Origin: an uncultured Lachnospiraceae bacterium
GTDB lineage: Bacteria; Bacillota; Clostridia; Lachnospirales; Lachnospiraceae
Assembly (NCBI GenBank): GCA_945827765.1
Contig: CALZPS010000074.1
Span: 1 to 7,231, forward strand
DNA length: 7,231 bases
Direction: 5' to 3'
Below are positions 1-5,440 of this stretch, one piece after another (position 1 is the first letter of the stretch; each line of letters opens with the position of its first letter). Made by a program: the position numbers and the translations under genes. Under the pieces are notes generated by a model. It saw nothing but the letters and a program-made list of their open reading frames with translations. It was not told the DNA's origin and did not search any database.

Positions 1-93
1 CGTGAACTGGCACGGATGCTCGGCGGTGAAAATGTGACGGCAAGTGTCATGGAGAGCGCCCGCGAAATGAAAGAAAGAATTGGCAGAGAGTGA
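1..93 (+). CDS. recN: DNA repair protein RecN, C-terminal end (partial)
   Basis: An open frame enters from the left edge in frame 1 and gives 30 residues beginning RELARMLGGENVTASV before a TGA at 91-93. The RELAR-L-GG--T-----AREM pattern is the usual C-terminal tail of RecN, the SMC-like ATPase that acts in double-strand break repair. The Walker and coiled-coil parts lie outside the window, so the call rests on this tail and on gene order: recN directly before spoIVB and spo0A is common in Clostridia. The gene ends 85 bases before spoIVB and no terminator is visible between them, so read-through into spoIVB is possible. Confidence 0.72.
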   Translation, partial: RELARMLGGENVTASVMESAREMKERIGRE

Positions 94-105
94 AACGAAA
101 TACCA

Positions 106-134
106 GTGTGAAAGACTGAAAAAATCAAATACTA
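106..134 (+). promoter_or_regulatory. Candidate forespore (sigma-G-like) promoter for spoIVB
   Basis: AATACTA at 128-134 matches the sigma-G -10 consensus CATACTA at six of seven positions. GTGTG at 106-110, 17 bases upstream, fits the loose -35 GHATR at four of five. In B. subtilis spoIVB is read by sigma-G and weakly by sigma-F; the GG that marks sigma-F -10 boxes is missing here. The predicted start point near 140-142 would leave a leader of about 38 bases. This is a match by eye in AT-rich sequence, so chance is not excluded. Confidence 0.38.
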
Positions 135-180
135 TAAGCGAACCTTAAAATTACAAAAGAAAGGGCGGAGCTTATAGTAT
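129..180 (+). repeat. 11-bp perfect inverted repeat enclosing the spoIVB ribosome binding site
   Basis: ATACTATAAGC at 129-139 is the exact reverse complement of GCTTATAGTAT at 170-180. The 30-base loop contains the Shine-Dalgarno GGGCGGA (163-169), and the right arm includes the first two bases of the spoIVB ATG (179-181). The left arm overlaps the candidate -10 box. CCTT at 143-146 could also pair with AAGG at 161-164, adding a short inner helix against the ribosome binding site. In RNA the structure would hide the start codon, but only in transcripts that begin upstream of 129. Confidence 0.7.
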
Positions 181-1252
181 GAATACAAGAGAAAAGAAGT
201 GGAAAAAGCTGGTATGCGGGCTTGCGTTTGTATTAGCAGCCTGCATGAATGCGTCTGTGGGCTGGACAGCGGCAGATATGATTTCCAGGGAGACAGCGGC
301 TGCTGTACAAATGGAAGAAGATACGGTGCTGGTAGGCGGAATGCCGATTGGAATTTACATGGAAACAGACGGTGTTCTCGTGCTTGATACGCAGGAAGTG
401 ACGGGTATGGACGGACAAGTGTATGAGCCTGCTCACAATCTGGTAAAAGCCGGTGATTATATCGTCGGTATTAACGACGCGCAGATTACCGATAAAGAAG
501 AACTGATTCAGTCTGTCAGCCATTTAGAGACGAAAGAAGTTGTCTTAAATATAAGAAGAAATACAGACAGGATAGACGTGAAACTGGATGCGGTAGAAAG
601 CGAGCCGGGAAAATATAAACTGGGAATCTGGGTAAAAGATAATATTCAGGGCTTGGGAACTATTACTTTCTTGAATGAAAACAGTGAATTCGGTGCTTTG
701 GGACACGGTATTCATGATACCGATACCGGTGTCCTTTTGAATATTGCCGGCGGAAAGGTGTACAAAACAAGCATCCGGTCCGTCATCAAAGGTCAGAATG
801 GAGTACCCGGCAGCCTGGAAGGCTTGATTGTCTACAACCACTATAACAGACTGGGAAATATTACAAAAAATACAGAGACGGGAATTTACGGTGAATTGGA
901 AGATTTACAGACTTTATTTAAAGAACAGATTGCTGTTCAGGTTGCGGACATGGAAGAAGTAAAAAAAGGTCCCGCAATGATTCGTTGCTATATTCAGAAT
1001 GAAGTGAAAGAATATGAAGTACAGATTCTGGAAGTAAACGTTTCTGCACATGAATCGAACAAAGGAATTGTTTTGCAGGTGACTGATGAAGAACTTTTGA
1101 AGGAAACCGGCGGAATCGTGCAGGGAATGAGCGGTTCTCCTATCTTACAGAACGGGAAACTGGTAGGTGCCGTCACACATGTTTTTGTAAATGACCCGAC
1201 AAAAGGGTACGGCATTTTCGCGGAAATTATGATAAATGAAACGGCAGATTGA
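179..1252 (+). CDS. spoIVB: SpoIVB peptidase (S55 family)
   Basis: SpoIVB is secreted by the forespore into the space between the two spore membranes. There it cleaves SpoIVFA, freeing SpoIVFB to process pro-sigma-K. This protein has 357 residues, shorter than the roughly 425 of B. subtilis. A hydrophobic N-terminal segment covers residues 11-30, a PDZ domain about 50-135 (with AGDYIVGIND at 91-100), and the peptidase domain about 145-357. The candidate catalytic triad is His176 in GALGHGIHD, Asp303 and Ser318 in GMSGSP. The spacing between them (127 and 15 residues) equals that of B. subtilis His236, Asp363 and Ser378 as I recall them. The ATG at 179 is preceded by GGGCGGA with 9 bases of spacing. 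The signal segment contains LAAC at 19-22, a lipobox-like match. It sits between recN and spo0A, as is usual in Clostridia. Confidence 0.95.
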   Translation: MNTREKKWKKLVCGLAFVLAACMNASVGWTAADMISRETAAAVQMEEDTVLVGGMPIGIYMETDGVLVLDTQEVTGMDGQVYEPAHNLVKAGDYIVGINDAQITDKEELIQSVSHLETKEVVLNIRRNTDRIDVKLDAVESEPGKYKLGIWVKDNIQGLGTITFLNENSEFGALGHGIHDTDTGVLLNIAGGKVYKTSIRSVIKGQNGVPGSLEGLIVYNHYNRLGNITKNTETGIYGELEDLQTLFKEQIAVQVADMEEVKKGPAMIRCYIQNEVKEYEVQILEVNVSAHESNKGIVLQVTDEELLKETGGIVQGMSGSPILQNGKLVGAVTHVFVNDPTKGYGIFAEIMINETAD

Positions 1253-1276
1253 CAAAAAAGTTTTACAATATATGAC
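1249..1276 (+). promoter_or_regulatory. Possible distal promoter at the spoIVB end, upstream of spo0A
   Basis: TTGACA at 1249-1254 is a perfect -35 box and overlaps the spoIVB stop codon. Sixteen bases later TATGAC (1271-1276) matches TATAAT at four of six positions. It would give a vegetative start about 150 bases before spo0A, upstream of the 0A boxes. B. subtilis spo0A also has two promoters, but the weak -10 here keeps confidence low. Confidence 0.25.
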
Positions 1277-1321
1277 GTAAACGGATAGAAAATCATACGG
1301 ATTTGACAGGGATTTAAGCAG

Positions 1322-1340
1322 TTCGACACAGTTTGTCGAA
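1322..1340. promoter_or_regulatory. Divergent pair of Spo0A-binding sites (0A boxes)
   Basis: TTCGACA at 1322-1328 and TGTCGAA at 1334-1340 are both exact matches to the 0A box TGTCGAA, in opposite orientations with 5 bases between them. Together they form a perfect inverted repeat. They lie 20 bases upstream of the -35 box of the best spo0A promoter, centred about 63 bases before its predicted start. Spo0A~P binds such boxes and controls its own gene in B. subtilis, so autoregulation is the natural reading. The motif is seen directly; binding is inferred. Confidence 0.75.
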
Positions 1341-1355
1341 TCGTCTCATAATAAT

Positions 1356-1372
1356 ATTCTTGATTCAAGAAT
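1356..1372. repeat. 17-bp perfect palindrome over the spo0A -35 box
   Basis: ATTCTTGATTCAAGAAT has two exact 8-base arms around a single central T (1364). The -35 hexamer TTGATT (1360-1365) lies inside it. A dimeric regulator bound here would block RNA polymerase directly. It does not match the 0A box, the CodY consensus or a CcpA cre site as I know them, so the protein is unknown. A near-equal inverted repeat this short could still arise by chance. Confidence 0.6.
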
Positions 1373-1387
1373 TGAGGTTGCTATAAT
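1360..1387 (+). promoter_or_regulatory. Main spo0A promoter, vegetative (sigma-A) type with extended -10
   Basis: TTGATT (1360-1365) and a perfect TATAAT (1382-1387) are 16 bases apart. TG precedes the -10 by one base (TGCTATAAT, 1379-1387), giving an extended -10. The start point should fall near 1393-1394, leaving a leader of about 40 bases. I looked for a sigma-H promoter (AGGA and GAAT elements at 11-12 bases), the usual sporulation promoter of spo0A in Bacillus, and did not find one. Confidence 0.72.
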
Positions 1388-1389
1388 AA

Positions 1390-1420
1390 ACGAGTGGCAT
1401 TCTTAGAGAAAGGAACTCGT
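1390..1420 (+). repeat. Small inverted repeat in the spo0A leader
   Basis: ACGAGT (1390-1395) pairs exactly with ACTCGT (1415-1420) across a 19-base loop, ending one base before the Shine-Dalgarno AGGGAGG (1421-1427). The predicted start near 1393-1394 would remove most of the left arm, so the hairpin may form only in longer transcripts. Six pairs are few, and this may be chance. Confidence 0.3.
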
Positions 1421-1434
1421 AGGGAGGAAACCTT

Positions 1435-2295
1435 ATGGAACCTTTGAACGTGGCCATAGCCGATGATAATGTTCGTCTGCTCAATATGATGGAGAGTATC
1501 ATCAATACAGACGAAGAATTAAATGTGGTAGGAAAAGCAACTGACGGTGAGGAAATGTGTCAGATCATAAAAGAGACAGAGCCGGATGTTGTACTGCTGG
1601 ATTTAATTATGCCGAAGATGGATGGTATCACGGTCATGGAAAATGTCGGACGTGACCTGAAAATGAAAAAGCAGCCTTGTTTCATTATTATATCGGCGGT
1701 AGGTCAGGAGCGAATTACAGAAGATGCCTTCAATAAGGGTGCAAACTACTATATTTTAAAACCATTTAATAACGATGCGTTGTTAAACAGAATCAAAATG
1801 GTAAAAAACATCTGTCAAAACTACAAAGAATCAAAAGAGGAAATCATAGAGCGACCAATTAAACAAGCTGAAAAGAAAGAACAACAACCAGTAGAAAACG
1901 AACGTACAGAAGAACCTCTTGTTCAGGAACCAAATCTGGAGAACCGGGTGACGGATATGCTGCATGAGATTGGGATTCCGGCACATATCAAAGGATATCA
2001 TTATCTGCGGGATGCAATCATGATGTCTGTGGAAGATATGGATGTACTCAATGCCATAACAAAAATCCTATATCCGACGGTCGCAAAAAAATATCAGACG
2101 ACTTCCAGCCGGGTAGAACGTGCAATCCGTCACGCGATTGAAGTGGCATGGAGCAGGGGAAAACTGGATACACTGGATGAATTATTTGGCTATACAGTCA
2201 GCAACGGTAAGGGCAAACCGACCAATTCGGAATTTATAGCCCTGATTGCCGATACGATACAATTAGAATATAAACACCGTGAGAACCACAGATAA
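1435..2295 (+). CDS. spo0A: Sporulation transcription factor Spo0A
   Basis: Spo0A is the response regulator that commits the cell to sporulation when phosphorylated. Residues 1-125 are the receiver domain: acidic pair Asp10-Asp11, phospho-acceptor Asp56 in VVLLDLIMP, Ser87 in IIISAVGQE and Lys109 in ILKPF. Residues 126-168 are a linker rich in Glu, Lys and Gln. Residues 169-286 are the Spo0A-specific DNA-binding domain, with the strongly conserved recognition region [20 protein letters not shown] near 223-242. The length is 286 residues against 267 in B. subtilis, the excess lying mainly in the linker. The ATG at 1435 follows a strong AGGGAGG at 7 bases. The upstream 0A boxes suggest it controls its own expression. 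Clostridia usually phosphorylate Spo0A by orphan kinases without the full phosphorelay; no such kinase is in the window. Confidence 0.98.
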   Translation: MEPLNVAIADDNVRLLNMMESIINTDEELNVVGKATDGEEMCQIIKETEPDVVLLDLIMPKMDGITVMENVGRDLKMKKQPCFIIISAVGQERITEDAFNKGANYYILKPFNNDALLNRIKMVKNICQNYKESKEEIIERPIKQAEKKEQQPVENERTEEPLVQEPNLENRVTDMLHEIGIPAHIKGYHYLRDAIMMSVEDMDVLNAITKILYPTVAKKYQTTSSRVERAIRHAIEVAWSRGKLDTLDELFGYTVSNGKGKPTNSEFIALIADTIQLEYKHRENHR

Positions 2296-2361
2296 AGAAC
2301 TTTATGCGCAAACCGGAAAGATTTTTTGATTACGGAGAAGAATAAACGCAGATAGTTCTTT
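2294..2361 (+). repeat. Long-range imperfect inverted repeat after spo0A, possible weak terminator
   Basis: AAAGAACT (2294-2301) pairs with AGTTCTTT (2354-2361), and further in TGCG (2305-2308) pairs with CGCA (2347-2350), separated by a 3-by-3 internal loop. The loop is 38 bases. A pyrimidine-rich run, TCTTTTCTTTCT, covers 2357-2368. It is not a textbook intrinsic terminator because the stem is AT-rich and the loop long, but nothing better ends spo0A, so some read-through into glgA is likely. Confidence 0.3.
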
Positions 2362-2387
2362 TCTTTCTGAAAAAAATGAGTTATAAT
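2359..2387 (+). promoter_or_regulatory. Candidate sigma-A promoter for glgA and the downstream genes
   Basis: A perfect TATAAT lies at 2382-2387. The -35 position 17 bases upstream reads TTTTCT (2359-2364), only three of six matches, so the promoter may be weak or need an activator. The start would be near 2394, giving a leader of about 50 bases. No 0A box is visible in the gap 2296-2443. Confidence 0.48.
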
Positions 2388-2420
2388 GGTTGGAGAAATA
2401 ATTCCATAGAAGGAAGAGAA

Positions 2421-2447
2421 ATGAAAATTCGGAGGGTTTGCTTATGA
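2421..2447 (+). CDS. Eight-codon leader ORF overlapping the glgA start
   Basis: ATG at 2421 opens a frame reading MKIRRVCL that ends at TGA 2445-2447. The stop overlaps the glgA ATG (2444-2446) as ATGA. A purine-rich AGGAAGAG (2411-2418) could serve as its ribosome binding site. The glgA Shine-Dalgarno GGAGGG lies inside this ORF and encodes part of its two adjacent arginines (CGG AGG). Its translation would couple to, or compete with, glgA initiation. An ORF this short could be chance. Confidence 0.25.
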   Translation: MKIRRVCL

Positions 2448-3892
2448 AAAACATACTGTTTGCATCATCGGAATGTGTTCCATTTATTAAGACAGGAGGA
2501 CTGGCGGATGTCGTAGGGTCTTTGCCGAAGTATTACAACAAAGATACATATGATGTACGTGTTGTTCTGCCGAAGTATAACTGCATGTATCAGAAGTGGA
2601 AAGATATGCTGCAGTATGTGGATTCCTTTTATATGCATCTGGCAGGTCAGGACAGATATGTCGGTATTCTCACATGTGAATATGACGGTATTACATTCTA
2701 TTTTATCGATAATGAGTATTATTTCAGCGGCGGGGCACCGTATGACGGAGACCCAAGGTGGAATGTTGAGAAATTTGCATTTTTCTCCAAAGCAGTTCTG
2801 AGTATACTGCCGGTTATCGGATTCCGTCCTGATTTGATTCACTGTCATGACTGGCAGACCGGACTGATTCCCGTATATCTTGATAATTTCCGTTTTGCGG
2901 GTGAGTATTACCGGGGCATTAAGAGTGTTATGACGATACATAACCTGAAGTTCCAGGGGGTATGGGATACAAAGACAGTAAGAGATATTACGGAACTTCC
3001 TGAATATTATTTTGTTCCGGATAAGATGGAGGCATACAAGGATGCCAACCTGCTCAAAGGCGGTATTGTTTACGCAGATAAGGTGACGACAGTCAGCAAA
3101 ACCTATGCGCAGGAAATCAAGACTCCGTTCTACGGCGAGGCTCTGGATGGTTTGATGAATGCCCGCGCTCATGATTTGTGGGGCATCGTGAATGGTCTGG
3201 ATTATGAGGAGTGGAATCCGATGAAAGACCCGTTGATTGCACATCCTTTCAACGTAGAGAATTTCCGTAAAGTAAAAGTGATGAACAAGACGGCCCTTCA
3301 GGAAGAACTTGGATTGGAGAAAAATCCAAAAACGATGATGATTGGTCTTGTTTCCCGTTTGACAGATCAGAAGGGATTTGACCTTGTAGATTACATCATG
3401 GATGAGCTGTGTCAGGATGCTGTACAGATTGTGGTACTCGGAACCGGAGAGGGAAAATATGAGAATATGTTCCGTCATTTTGCTTGGAAGTATGCCGGAA
3501 AAGTTTCTGCAAATATTTTTTATTCAAATGAGCTGTCGCATAAAATTTATGCATCCTGCGATGCATTTTTGATGCCGTCCTTATTTGAACCATGCGGACT
3601 GAGCCAGCTGATGAGCCTGCGTTATGGAACTCTTCCGATTGTCCGGGAGACAGGCGGTCTGAAAGATACGGTAGAACCATATAACGAATTCGAGAAAACC
3701 GGAACCGGGTTCAGCTTTACAAATTATAATGCGCATGAGATGCTGAACATAATCCGTTATGCAGAACAAATTTATTATGATAAGAAGAAAGACTGGAATA
3801 AGATGGTAGAGAGAGCGATGAATGCAGACTTCTCATGGAAGAATTCCGCGGCCCAGTACGAACTTCTGTATCGAGAATTACTGGGAGCATAA
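2444..3892 (+). CDS. glgA: Glycogen synthase (ADP-glucose type, GT5)
   Basis: GlgA adds glucose from ADP-glucose to the growing alpha-1,4-glucan in the cytoplasm. The 482 residues match the usual bacterial GlgA length of about 480. The N-terminal GT5 domain carries the ADP-glucose motif KTGGLADVVGSLPK at 17-30 and HCHDWQTG at 133-140. The C-terminal glycosyltransferase domain carries GLVSRLTDQKG at 301-311 and the nucleotide-sugar motif FEPCGLSQL at 381-389, followed by RETGGLKDTV. I chose ATG 2444 because GGAGGG (2431-2436) lies 7 bases before it; an in-frame TTG at 2438 is only one base from that site. No glgC, glgD, glgB or glgP adjoins it. It follows spo0A, and granulose storage is tied to Spo0A in solventogenic clostridia, which makes the neighbourhood suggestive. 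The metF ribosome binding site lies within its last codons. Confidence 0.96.
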   Translation: MKNILFASSECVPFIKTGGLADVVGSLPKYYNKDTYDVRVVLPKYNCMYQKWKDMLQYVDSFYMHLAGQDRYVGILTCEYDGITFYFIDNEYYFSGGAPYDGDPRWNVEKFAFFSKAVLSILPVIGFRPDLIHCHDWQTGLIPVYLDNFRFAGEYYRGIKSVMTIHNLKFQGVWDTKTVRDITELPEYYFVPDKMEAYKDANLLKGGIVYADKVTTVSKTYAQEIKTPFYGEALDGLMNARAHDLWGIVNGLDYEEWNPMKDPLIAHPFNVENFRKVKVMNKTALQEELGLEKNPKTMMIGLVSRLTDQKGFDLVDYIMDELCQDAVQIVVLGTGEGKYENMFRHFAWKYAGKVSANIFYSNELSHKIYASCDAFLMPSLFEPCGLSQLMSLRYGTLPIVRETGGLKDTVEPYNEFEKTGTGFSFTNYNAHEMLNIIRYAEQIYYDKKKDWNKMVERAMNADFSWKNSAAQYELLYRELLGA

Positions 3893-3896
3893 GAGC

Positions 3897-4766
3897 ATGA
3901 AGATTATTGACAGACTGAATGAGGACGGAATACATATCTCATTTGAAGTGTTTCCGCCCAAGACCGACGCCGGATTTGACAAGGTCATGGATGCAACAAA
4001 ACGTATTGCGGCACTGAATCCATCTTATATCAGTGTCACATATGGTGCCGGCGGCGGAACAAGTAAGAATACCGCGTATATTGCAAATTATATTCGGAAA
4101 GAGCTGGGCGTGGAAAGTCTTGCACATCTGACATGCGCCTCTTCTACAAAAGAAGAGGTGCGTCAGGTGATTCAAAATCTGAAACAGTCAGGTATTGAAA
4201 ATATCCTTGCTCTGCGGGGGGATATTCCTCAGGGCATGGCTTTTCCTACTGAAGAACGTTTCCGTTACGCATATGAATTAGTAGAAGAAATCCGTAAGCA
4301 CGGTGATTTTTGTATTGGAGCTGCATGTTATCCGGAAGGACATGTAGAGAATGAGCATAAAGAAGATGATATCAAATATCTGAAACAGAAGGTGGATGCG
4401 GGAGTGGATTTCCTGACAACGCAGATGTTTTTTGATAATGATATCCATTATAATTTCCTTTACCGTATTCGTGAGGCAGGCATTACAGTTCCGGTATTGC
4501 CTGGAATTATGCCGATCACCAGTGCTTCACAGATGAAACGAAGTCAGCAACTGTCAGGAACAGTATTTCCACGGCGATTCCTGTCAATTCTTGACCGGTT
4601 CGGGGACTACCCGAAGGCAATGGAACAGGCTGGAATTGCATATGCGACAGATCAGATTATTGATCTGCTGGCTAACGGAGTGAGAAATATTCATATTTAT
4701 TCCATGAACAAACCGGAAGTTGCAGCGGCCATTATGGATAATCTTTCCGAGATTATCAAGTGTTAA
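3897..4766 (+). CDS. metF: 5,10-methylenetetrahydrofolate reductase
   Basis: MetF is a flavin enzyme that reduces 5,10-methylene-THF to 5-methyl-THF, the methyl donor for MetH. The 289-residue protein is a typical single TIM barrel. It shows SFEVFPPK at 15-22 with the catalytic Glu17, SVTYGAGGGTS at 46-56, ILALRGDIPQ at 103-112 with Asp109 (the FAD-side Asp of the LRGD motif), AACYPEGH at 142-149 and TTQMFFD at 174-180. The start is ATG 3897 rather than an ATG at 3822, because the family homology begins at MKIIDRLNEDG and GGGAG (3883-3887) lies 9 bases upstream. Only 4 bases separate it from glgA, so the two are almost surely co-transcribed and may be translationally coupled. Clostridial MetF proteins often act with a partner, MetV; none is seen here. 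Confidence 0.95.
   Translation: MKIIDRLNEDGIHISFEVFPPKTDAGFDKVMDATKRIAALNPSYISVTYGAGGGTSKNTAYIANYIRKELGVESLAHLTCASSTKEEVRQVIQNLKQSGIENILALRGDIPQGMAFPTEERFRYAYELVEEIRKHGDFCIGAACYPEGHVENEHKEDDIKYLKQKVDAGVDFLTTQMFFDNDIHYNFLYRIREAGITVPVLPGIMPITSASQMKRSQQLSGTVFPRRFLSILDRFGDYPKAMEQAGIAYATDQIIDLLANGVRNIHIYSMNKPEVAAAIMDNLSEIIKC
4135..4161 (+). repeat. Strong hairpin inside metF
   Basis: Bases 4135-4145 (GCGCCTCTTCT) pair with 4151-4161 (AGAAGAGGTGC) around the 5-base loop ACAAA. There are 11 consecutive pairs in RNA, ten Watson-Crick and one G-U (4137 with 4159). No T-run follows, so it is not an intrinsic terminator. It encodes part of the CASSTKEEVR segment of MetF. Confidence 0.55.
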
Positions 4767-4795
4767 TAGTCTTTGATATTGGGAGATAAAGAACG

Positions 4796-5440
4796 ATGGA
4801 ACATCTGATAAAAGAGGCCATTCGATATCTCGGATACGGAAAACATGCGGTAGATGAAAATACGCGTGCCCTGATTTCTGAATCATTTGCAGATTTGCAG
4901 CAGACGGCAGAGCGAAAAAGCATCTACCGCATTTTTGATATCAGGCACACAGAAAAAATCTGTATCGGGACAATGGAAGTAGAAAGTAAAAATTTGGCAA
5001 AGAATCTGAAAGGATGTGAGAAGGCAGTGATTTTCGGGGCGACGCTGGGAATCGGTGTTGACCGTCTGATTCAGCGCACAAGCATCACAAACATGGCCAA
5101 AGCGGTCGTCCTGCAGGCGTGTGCGGCGGCATATCTGGAGGAATACTGCGACATTTGCCAGGAGAAAATTGCAGAAGAACTGCAAAAAGAAGGAAAATAT
5201 TTAAGACCGAGATTTAGTCCGGGATACGGAGATTTTTCTCTGTCTCATCAGCCGCAGCTGCTGAGAATGATAGAGAGTGCAAAAACAATCGGACTGACCA
5301 TGACAGACAGTTTTCTGATGACACCGACGAAGTCGGTCACGGCATTGATAGGAGTCAGCACCACACAGGAGCCGTGCCACAGAAAAGGGTGTGAGGTTTG
5401 TTCGAAAAAGGATTGTCTATATAGAAGGGATACATTATGA
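4796..5440 (+). CDS. Stand-alone activation-domain protein for B12-dependent methionine synthase
   Basis: The 214-residue protein resembles the C-terminal activation domain of MetH (Met_synt_B12), which binds SAM and re-methylates cobalamin after it is oxidised. The diagnostic block is RPRFSPGYGDFSL at 137-149, containing the R-x-x-x-G-Y pattern (Arg139, Gly143, Tyr144) that contacts SAM in E. coli MetH. It is followed by LTMTDSFLMTPTKSVTALIGV at about 167-187, another conserved block. An odd C-terminal tail has cysteines 194, 199, 202 and 207 (C-x4-C-x2-C-x4-C), which could bind a metal or an iron-sulfur cluster. The ATG follows GGGAG (4781-4785) at 10 bases. It lies 29 bases after metF and overlaps metH by 4 bases, which fits a split methionine synthase. 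I give no gene symbol because no standard one is settled in my knowledge. Confidence 0.9.
   Translation: MEHLIKEAIRYLGYGKHAVDENTRALISESFADLQQTAERKSIYRIFDIRHTEKICIGTMEVESKNLAKNLKGCEKAVIFGATLGIGVDRLIQRTSITNMAKAVVLQACAAAYLEEYCDICQEKIAEELQKEGKYLRPRFSPGYGDFSLSHQPQLLRMIESAKTIGLTMTDSFLMTPTKSVTALIGVSTTQEPCHRKGCEVCSKKDCLYRRDTL

Noticed and set aside
706..733. Two alternative short hairpins in spoIVB (706-722 and 716-733), the second followed by CTTTTG.
   Set aside because: They arise from the repeated GAT ACC codons of the HDTDTG catalytic segment and lie deep inside a required gene; an attenuator or terminator here is unlikely.
1303..1331. TTGACA at 1303-1308 as the -35 of a further spo0A promoter.
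   Set aside because: No -10-like hexamer is found 16-18 bases downstream; the region holds the 0A boxes instead.
2465..3478. Long open frame of 337 codons on the minus strand opposite glgA.
   Set aside because: It lies wholly antisense to a clear GlgA coding frame and its translation resembles no protein family I know; it is a shadow of glgA codon usage.
3725..3730. TATAAT inside glgA as an internal promoter for metF.
   Set aside because: No acceptable -35 box lies 16-18 bases upstream (GAACCG at 3702-3707), and the hexamer falls in coding sequence that is AT-rich.
3822..3896. Longer metF start at ATG 3822.
   Set aside because: It would overlap glgA by 71 bases, adds 25 residues not seen in the family, and has no suitable ribosome binding site; ATG 3897 has one.
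4648..4667. Seven-bp perfect hairpin CAGATCA/TGATCTG in metF.
   Set aside because: Short, inside coding sequence, with no T-run or nearby gene boundary; expected by chance at this length.
4796..5440. MetV-like partner of MetF, suggested by position after metF and by the C-terminal cysteines.
   Set aside because: The RPRFSPGYGDFSL and MTPTKSVTALIGV blocks identify a methionine synthase activation domain instead, and the overlap with metH supports that.
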